A stretch of DNA of 35,827 nt. It comes from REEB509 sp049314555. Lineage in GTDB: Bacteria > Pseudomonadota > Alphaproteobacteria > Caulobacterales > Aquidulcibacteraceae. Under the pieces are notes generated by a model that saw only the letters and a list, made by a program, of their open reading frames with translations, was not told the origin of the DNA and did not search any database. The stretch spans positions 1-35,827 of the forward strand of contig JBMOEW010000031.1 of NCBI GenBank assembly GCA_049314555.1, given 5' to 3'. The stretch's first letter is position 1, and every line of letters starts with the position of its first letter. Shown piece by piece: positions 32,382-35,827 of this stretch. The translations under genes were made by a program, and so were the position numbers.

Positions 32382-33476
32382 TCAGCCAGGGTTTTCAGAA
32401 TTCGGCGAGGGTGAAAGCGCCTGGAGGCGCCAGGCTGTTGGGGTGAGGCCGGTCGCTTCTTTGAAGGCGCGGTTGAAGGGCCCAAGCGAGCCAAAGCCCA
32501 AATCGAAGGCGATTGCGGAAACCGGCTTGCGGGCGTTTTCGAGATCGGCGAGGGCTGCTTTCGCGGCAGCGATCCGATGGGTGTTGACGAAGGCTGCGAA
32601 ATTGCGATGCCCCAGCTGCGCATTGATCAGGTTGCGCAGGCGGTGCTCTGTGGTCTTCAGATGCTCTGCCAGGGTGCCGATGGAAAGGTCTTCATTGCGC
32701 CAGAGGGCCTCGGTTTGCATGGCGTGGTGCAGGCGGTTGGCCAAGGCCTGATCGGCGGGATCAATCGCTGTGGTTACTGGTGGGGGCGTGGCTGCGCTTG
32801 TGCCAGGCGGCGCTGGAGGTGTTGGCGCTTCCAGCAGGGCGTTGTCTGGCCGAAACAGGGTTAAGGCCGCGCCAACGGCCAGCCCAAACAACGCGAACGC
32901 TTGAAGGCGGGGCGGTACGACAAATGCGGCCCCAAACATGCCTACGATATCATACATTTGCACGATCAGGATGTAGCCCACCGTGACCACCATCAACGGT
33001 GTGCGCAGATTTCGCCTGCCCTCCACCAGATCGTTGCGCCGACCATGGGCCAGCATCCAGAGCGCATGGCCCATGAACGCCACGACCGCTACATTGTAAG
33101 CGAGCCATGATGTCGGCCAGCCCGCGAGGGCGGCTGCCCGGCCAAGCAGACCGGCGGTTATCAGGACGGCTGGTGGGGCAAGTCGGACCCATACCGGAAC
33201 CGCGCGATCTTCAAACGAGGCCTGCACGAACGCCCAGAAAAACCCGGCCGTGGCCATGCTCAATACCCAAGCCAGGATAAACGTGCCGCGGTCTCCCGAG
33301 ACGCGCCAGGCCAGCCAATCCACGCCGTGAGCGGCCGCGCCGATCAAGAGGAGCACGGCCGTCCAGCGGGCGGGCGTTTGCGGACCAGAAGCCGCAAGCG
33401 GGGCCGCCAGGCACAAAAATCCGCCGATCGCTGCGCCAAAGGTGATGATGCTGATGGGGTCGGTCACGAGGGCCAT
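32382..33476 (-). CDS. AraC-family regulator with integral-membrane N-terminal domain
   Basis: The C-terminal 100 residues are an AraC DNA-binding domain: DLSIGTLAEHLKTTEHRLRN, then LGHRNFAAFVNTHRIAAAKA, then AIAFDLGFGSLGPFNRAFKE and ATGLTPTAWR. The N-terminal 240 residues contain about seven hydrophobic helices, beginning DPISIITFGAAIGGFLCLAA and ending in YILIVQMYDIVGMFGAAFVV. It should therefore be a membrane-bound one-component sensor that binds DNA directly. The ATG at 33476 is my choice, giving 364 residues, because upstream in-frame sequence to 33815 looks unlike protein; no clear ribosome binding site is visible, so the start is uncertain. It sits upstream of the hydroxylase/dehydrogenase genes on the same strand and is their likeliest regulator. 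Confidence 0.82.
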   Translation of the reverse strand: MALVTDPISIITFGAAIGGFLCLAAPLAASGPQTPARWTAVLLLIGAAAHGVDWLAWRVSGDRGTFILAWVLSMATAGFFWAFVQASFEDRAVPVWVRLAPPAVLITAGLLGRAAALAGWPTSWLAYNVAVVAFMGHALWMLAHGRRNDLVEGRRNLRTPLMVVTVGYILIVQMYDIVGMFGAAFVVPPRLQAFALFGLAVGAALTLFRPDNALLEAPTPPAPPGTSAATPPPVTTAIDPADQALANRLHHAMQTEALWRNEDLSIGTLAEHLKTTEHRLRNLINAQLGHRNFAAFVNTHRIAAAKAALADLENARKPVSAIAFDLGFGSLGPFNRAFKEATGLTPTAWRLQALSPSPNSENPG

Positions 33477-33874
33477 GGCGAGGGCATAGCAAACAGTGAT
33501 CGCTGCGCCCACCGTTTGGCTGGCTGATTTCGAAAATTGCTCGCCGTTTTGCGCCAAACCCTGCCTCGACGCGAAATGCAAGAGACGGCGCGGCCAGCGC
33601 TGGGCAGGGATTGGGCCGTCCGGAGCGCTGCGTTGCAGGCCCACCTGCTCGAAGCGCCCATCGGACGGGCACCCGTGGCGCAAAACTATACACGGAATGT
33701 TGAGTGATGAACGTTTTGTGATTTGTTCAATTTTCGCTTGCGGTCGGGGTCGGGTTCGCGCCAGTATGACCCATGAGGTAATTGCTCTGCTCTGCCTCGC
33801 GGGTTTTGTAGGCAACCTATTGAATGCACCTAAGGGCCGCGGGTGGTGTGGGCGGTCGCAGAAGGACTACTGTG
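33477..33874. other. intergenic region between araC-type gene and CC_3452-like gene
   Basis: If the AraC-type gene starts at 33476, these 398 bp hold the two divergent promoters. The minus frame is open through most of it but is rich in R, P and S without pattern. I see no RNA gene. The AT-rich stretch around 33708-33740 is the likeliest promoter area. Confidence 0.5.
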
Positions 33875-34204
33875 ATGACTTTTCGTTCCGTTTTTCGTTT
33901 CGCCGTCGTTGCTGGTGTTTTGGCAGCAAGTGCCGGGTTTGCGGTGCCGGCTTTCGCCCGCGCTGAAGCCATGACCGCAACGCTGTCTTCGCCGCTGGCC
34001 TCCCCTGCCCGGGTGATCACCGGTACGATGGTATGGGCCTGCGAGGGCACCACCTGCCGGACCTCGGCCGAGCGCGCGCTGAACGTGCGGGCCTGCCGCC
34101 AGCTGGTGCGCGAAGTGGGGCCGGTGGCCTCGTTTGGGGCGGCGAGCGGTGCCCTGACAGCGCGGGACATCACGTCTTGTAACGCGGCGGCGCGCCCCCG
34201 CTGA
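33875..34204 (+). CDS. CC_3452-family exported protein
   Basis: This is a 109-residue protein with signal peptide MTFRSVFRFAVVAGVLAASA ending at PAFARA. The mature part contains TGTMVWACEGTTCRTSAERA, then VRACRQLVREVGPVASFGA and ALTARDITSCNAAARP. Four cysteines in this pattern (WxCEGxxC, CRQLxREVG, SCN) match what I know as the CC_3452 family, typical of Caulobacterales and relatives. It is probably periplasmic with disulfides; function unknown. The ATG at 33875 has AAGGA about nine bases upstream. A strong terminator follows. Confidence 0.85.
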   Translation: MTFRSVFRFAVVAGVLAASAGFAVPAFARAEAMTATLSSPLASPARVITGTMVWACEGTTCRTSAERALNVRACRQLVREVGPVASFGAASGALTARDITSCNAAARPR

Positions 34205-34254
34205 TAAGTTTTTCGGCCCTGCGGCTTGCAGGTCCGGTTTTGGTCCCAGCACCT

Positions 34255-34290
34255 TGCCCTGCCCGGCCCGTCCTGGCAGGGCATTTTCTT
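34255..34290 (+). terminator. Rho-independent terminator after the CC_3452-like gene
   Basis: TGCCCTGCC (34255-34263) pairs with GGCAGGGCA (34275-34283) in a 9-bp stem followed by TTTTCTT. It lies 50 bp after the stop codon and just beyond the stop of the convergent gene, which it may also serve weakly. Confidence 0.88.
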
Positions 34291-34292
34291 GT

Positions 34293-34760
34293 TCAGGCGG
34301 CGGGCCTGCCGCGCAGGCCTTCGATCCAGGCATTGGCGCCACACTGGCGGACGTTTAGGGCGCGGGTGAGTGGATCGGCTTCGGGTAAACGCGTGCGCGA
34401 CGATCCTGTGAGCACGTCGCCGTGGCGGTGGGCGCGCACGTGCAGCCAGCCGTCTGCGCCGCGTACCAAAACCACCTCGCCGCGCAAGCGCGGGTCGCGG
34501 CCACGCGTGCGATAGTCGATGGTCACTTCGAGGATGTCGCCATTGGGGCGCAGGCGATAGTGCGGGTCGGCGAGCAACACCTCGGTTCGGCCGCCAAGCT
34601 GAATGCGCACGGCATCGGCGGCGAAAAGGATGCCTGCGTTGGCTTCGCAGGCCCCAGGACCGCTCGCCCAAAGCCCGGCCAGTTCGCCCGGCGCGCTGCG
34701 GCAGGCCTGCGCCGAGAGGCACAGGACTGCAATCGCAAAGAGGCGCAGCAAACGAGACAT
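34293..34760 (-). CDS. small secreted or lipoprotein, CC_3452-like C-terminus
   Basis: This is a 155-residue protein starting MSRLLRLFAIAVLCLSAQAC. This is either a signal peptide cleaved at AQA or a lipoprotein signal with an imperfect lipobox. The mature part is a small strand-rich domain: LAGLWASGPGACEANAGILF, then VRIQLGGRTEVLLADPHYRL, DILEVTIDYRTRGRD and EVVLVRGADGWLHVRAHRHG. It ends with LTRALNVRQCGANAWIEGL. That last piece recalls the ERALNVRACRQL segment of the neighbouring plus-strand exported protein. I do not recognise a family. The ATG at 34760 is preferred; the open frame begins at 34820. It converges with the CC_3452-like gene. Confidence 0.7.
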   Translation of the reverse strand: MSRLLRLFAIAVLCLSAQACRSAPGELAGLWASGPGACEANAGILFAADAVRIQLGGRTEVLLADPHYRLRPNGDILEVTIDYRTRGRDPRLRGEVVLVRGADGWLHVRAHRHGDVLTGSSRTRLPEADPLTRALNVRQCGANAWIEGLRGRPAA

Positions 34761-34821
34761 GCTCCCGGCGTTTACAGATTCGGTTGACGCAGACTGAATC
34801 GCAAACAGCGCTTTGTGCAAC

Positions 34822-34874
34822 TAGCGCATTTTCAACAAACGTGTGGTCGCGGTTTTGGGTCCGAAAATGCGCTA
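34822..34874. repeat. palindromic intergenic repeat, copy 1
   Basis: TAGCGCATTTTC (34822-34833) and GAAAATGCGCTA (34863-34874) are perfect 12-bp arms around a 29-base centre. Read on the minus strand, the centre (GGAC..AAACCG..CCAC) aligns with that of copy 2. Such elements, with a GGAAACCGG-type core and a variable stem, are common interspersed repeats in alphaproteobacterial genomes. Confidence 0.85.
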
Positions 34875-34885
34875 AATCATAAGTT

Positions 34886-34937
34886 TAGACCGCTTTCGGA
34901 CGGGAAACCGGATTCCACTTTCCCTGAAAGCGGTCTA
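34886..34937. repeat. palindromic intergenic repeat, copy 2
   Basis: TAGACCGCTTTC (34886-34897) and GAAAGCGGTCTA (34926-34937) are perfect 12-bp arms around a 28-base centre containing GGACGGGAAACCGGATTCCA. It is the same family as copy 1 in opposite orientation, 11 bp away, just upstream of the exoD-like gene. Confidence 0.85.
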
Positions 34938-34971
34938 GCGCGGCTGGCCGACGCACCCTAAGTGACAGTCA

Positions 34972-35628
34972 ATGGACGCCCGCTCACCACAAAGGCCCCC
35001 GCCGCAGGGGGCCGCCGATCTGCTTGACGAGTTGCACGACGCGTTCCCCAACGAACAGGTCACGGTTCAAGAGTTCCTGGAGCGGCTTGAGGGGCGGGCC
35101 TTCGGGCTTTTGCTGCTGCTGTTGGCCCTGCCGATGTGCATCCCAAACATTCCAGGGATTTCCACGATCTTTGGCGTGTTGCTGGTGGCGCCGGCGCTGC
35201 AGATGATTTTGGGGCAAAGCAAGCCTTGGTTGCCGGCGCGGGTACGGGCTTGGTCTTTTCAGCGCGAACATCTGCAAAAGGCGATCCGGGGGGCCACGCC
35301 CTGGCTGCGGCGGATTGAGCGGTATATTCGGCCACGGTGGACGGTGCTGACGCGCCCGCCGGTCACGATCTTTCTGGGCCTGCAAACGCTGTTCATGGCG
35401 TTTGTGCTGATGCTGCCGATACCGCTCGGCAACTGGCCCCCGGCCATGACCATTGCCATGACGGCGTTGGCGCTTTTGCAGCGCGACGGGTTGTTGGTGT
35501 TGTTGGCGATCCCGGCGGCGGCGGCCTCGACGCTGGTGGCGTATGCCGGGATCCGGATTGGCATTGCGGCGATGAGCGAGCTTGGCCAGTTGGCAACCGA
35601 GTTTTTTAGCACCGTCTGGCCCTTCTAG
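34972..35628 (+). CDS. exoD: ExoD-family exopolysaccharide synthesis protein
   Basis: This is a 218-residue membrane protein of the ExoD family, named for a Rhizobium gene affecting exopolysaccharide and alkali tolerance; the biochemical role is not known. Family pattern: VTVQEFLERLEGRAFGLLLL, then LALPMCIPNIPGISTIFGVL, a basic stretch, then TIFLGLQTLFMAFVLMLPIP and LGNWPPAMTIAMTALALLQR, then two C-terminal helices. The cytoplasmic N-terminal 35 residues are polar. The start at 34972 follows the repeat pair by 34 bp without a strong ribosome binding site. Its stop overlaps the stop of the probable minus-strand gene running off the window. Confidence 0.9.
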   Translation: MDARSPQRPPPQGAADLLDELHDAFPNEQVTVQEFLERLEGRAFGLLLLLLALPMCIPNIPGISTIFGVLLVAPALQMILGQSKPWLPARVRAWSFQREHLQKAIRGATPWLRRIERYIRPRWTVLTRPPVTIFLGLQTLFMAFVLMLPIPLGNWPPAMTIAMTALALLQRDGLLVLLAIPAAAASTLVAYAGIRIGIAAMSELGQLATEFFSTVWPF

Positions 35629-35827
35629 GGTACGCGAACACCTTTAGCCGCAACGGCCTGCACCGTGCGGGGTAAATCGGGGAGCGGCGGTGGCCGGAGC
35701 AATCCGGCGATGCCGTTTTGGTTTGTATCTGGATGATTGCGGGTTCGATCACCCCAACCACCGCCGAACGGTAGGCTGATCTGGAGGCTGATCTGGAGGC
35801 TGATCTGGCGCGCGTTTCGATCAGCTC
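35625..35827 (-). CDS. C-terminus of an unidentified protein, cut by the window end
   Basis: A minus-strand frame is open from the window end to a TAG at 35625-35627. It reads RQISLQISLQISLPFGGGWG, then TRNHPDTNQNGIAGLLRPPP and ends DLPRTVQAVAAKGVRVP. The threefold QISL comes from 12-bp tandem repeats. It could be the last 66 residues of a real gene converging on exoD, but another minus-strand frame is also open here, so coding status is uncertain. Not recognised. Confidence 0.4.
   Translation of the reverse strand, partial: ADRNARQISLQISLQISLPFGGGWGDRTRNHPDTNQNGIAGLLRPPPLPDLPRTVQAVAAKGVRVP
35773..35808. repeat. 12-bp tandem repeat, three perfect copies
   Basis: AGGCTGATCTGG is repeated exactly three times (35773-35784, 35785-35796, 35797-35808). 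Being a multiple of three, it keeps any reading frame open and would insert Q-I-S-L units in the minus-strand frame. Confidence 0.95.

Overview
The window is GC-rich alphaproteobacterial chromosome. The pointers are a C4-pathway 5-aminolevulinate synthase (HemA), a MucR/Ros-family regulator, a ubiquinol-cytochrome c chaperone beside a BamE-type lipoprotein, a potassium-independent proton pyrophosphatase, and a small exported protein of the kind named CC_3452 in Caulobacter. Together they suggest a Caulobacterales/Hyphomonadaceae-like organism. The genus cannot be fixed from the sequence alone. No CRISPR array, rRNA operon or intact insertion sequence is visible.

Left part (1-12.6 kb, accessory in character). 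A TonB-dependent receptor, a DUF2262-like protein overlapping a thiolase, an unknown coiled-coil membrane protein and a TetR regulator all lie on the minus strand. Then comes a second TonB-dependent receptor that carries a one-base lesion near each end of its reading frame. Divergent from it is an intact carotenoid/stilbene oxygenase with all four iron-binding histidines. Receptor, oxygenase and TetR gene look like an uptake-and-cleavage locus for an apocarotenoid- or stilbene-like compound. Next is a scar about 1 kb long: the C-terminal half of a TetR gene with an in-frame amber codon, abutting head-to-head a DUF5615 toxin-like gene that has lost its N-terminus. It is followed by a small excisionase-type HTH gene with a doubtful start, and then a complete HTH antitoxin/PIN toxin pair with paired 8-bp direct repeats just upstream.

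Middle part (12.7-29.2 kb, housekeeping). tRNA-Pro(GGG), ihfA, fabH, plsX and the cytochrome bc1 chaperone are on the minus strand, and the BamE lipoprotein gene is on the plus strand. Back-to-back terminators separate the latter from hppA. A tightly packed minus-strand operon then reads glyA-nrdR-ribD-ribE-ribBX-ribH-nusB-thiL-exported protein-hppA, mostly with 1-40 bp overlaps. Two riboflavin enzymes are reduced: the RibD protein is only the reductase half, and the cyclohydrolase II domain fused to RibB has no cysteines. MucR follows, then divergent hemA (with a small downstream gene) and hemB.

Right part (29.1-35.8 kb). A degenerate-receiver protein overlaps hemB tail-to-tail. An acyl-CoA dehydrogenase, a membrane fatty-acid/sterol hydroxylase and an AraC regulator with a membrane-embedded N-terminal half form a lipid-flavoured minus-strand cluster. 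A CC_3452-like exported protein, a small secreted protein and an ExoD protein follow. Between the last two lie two related palindromic repeat elements in opposite orientation, with stems that differ in compensated fashion. The window ends inside a probable minus-strand gene carrying three perfect 12-bp tandem repeats.
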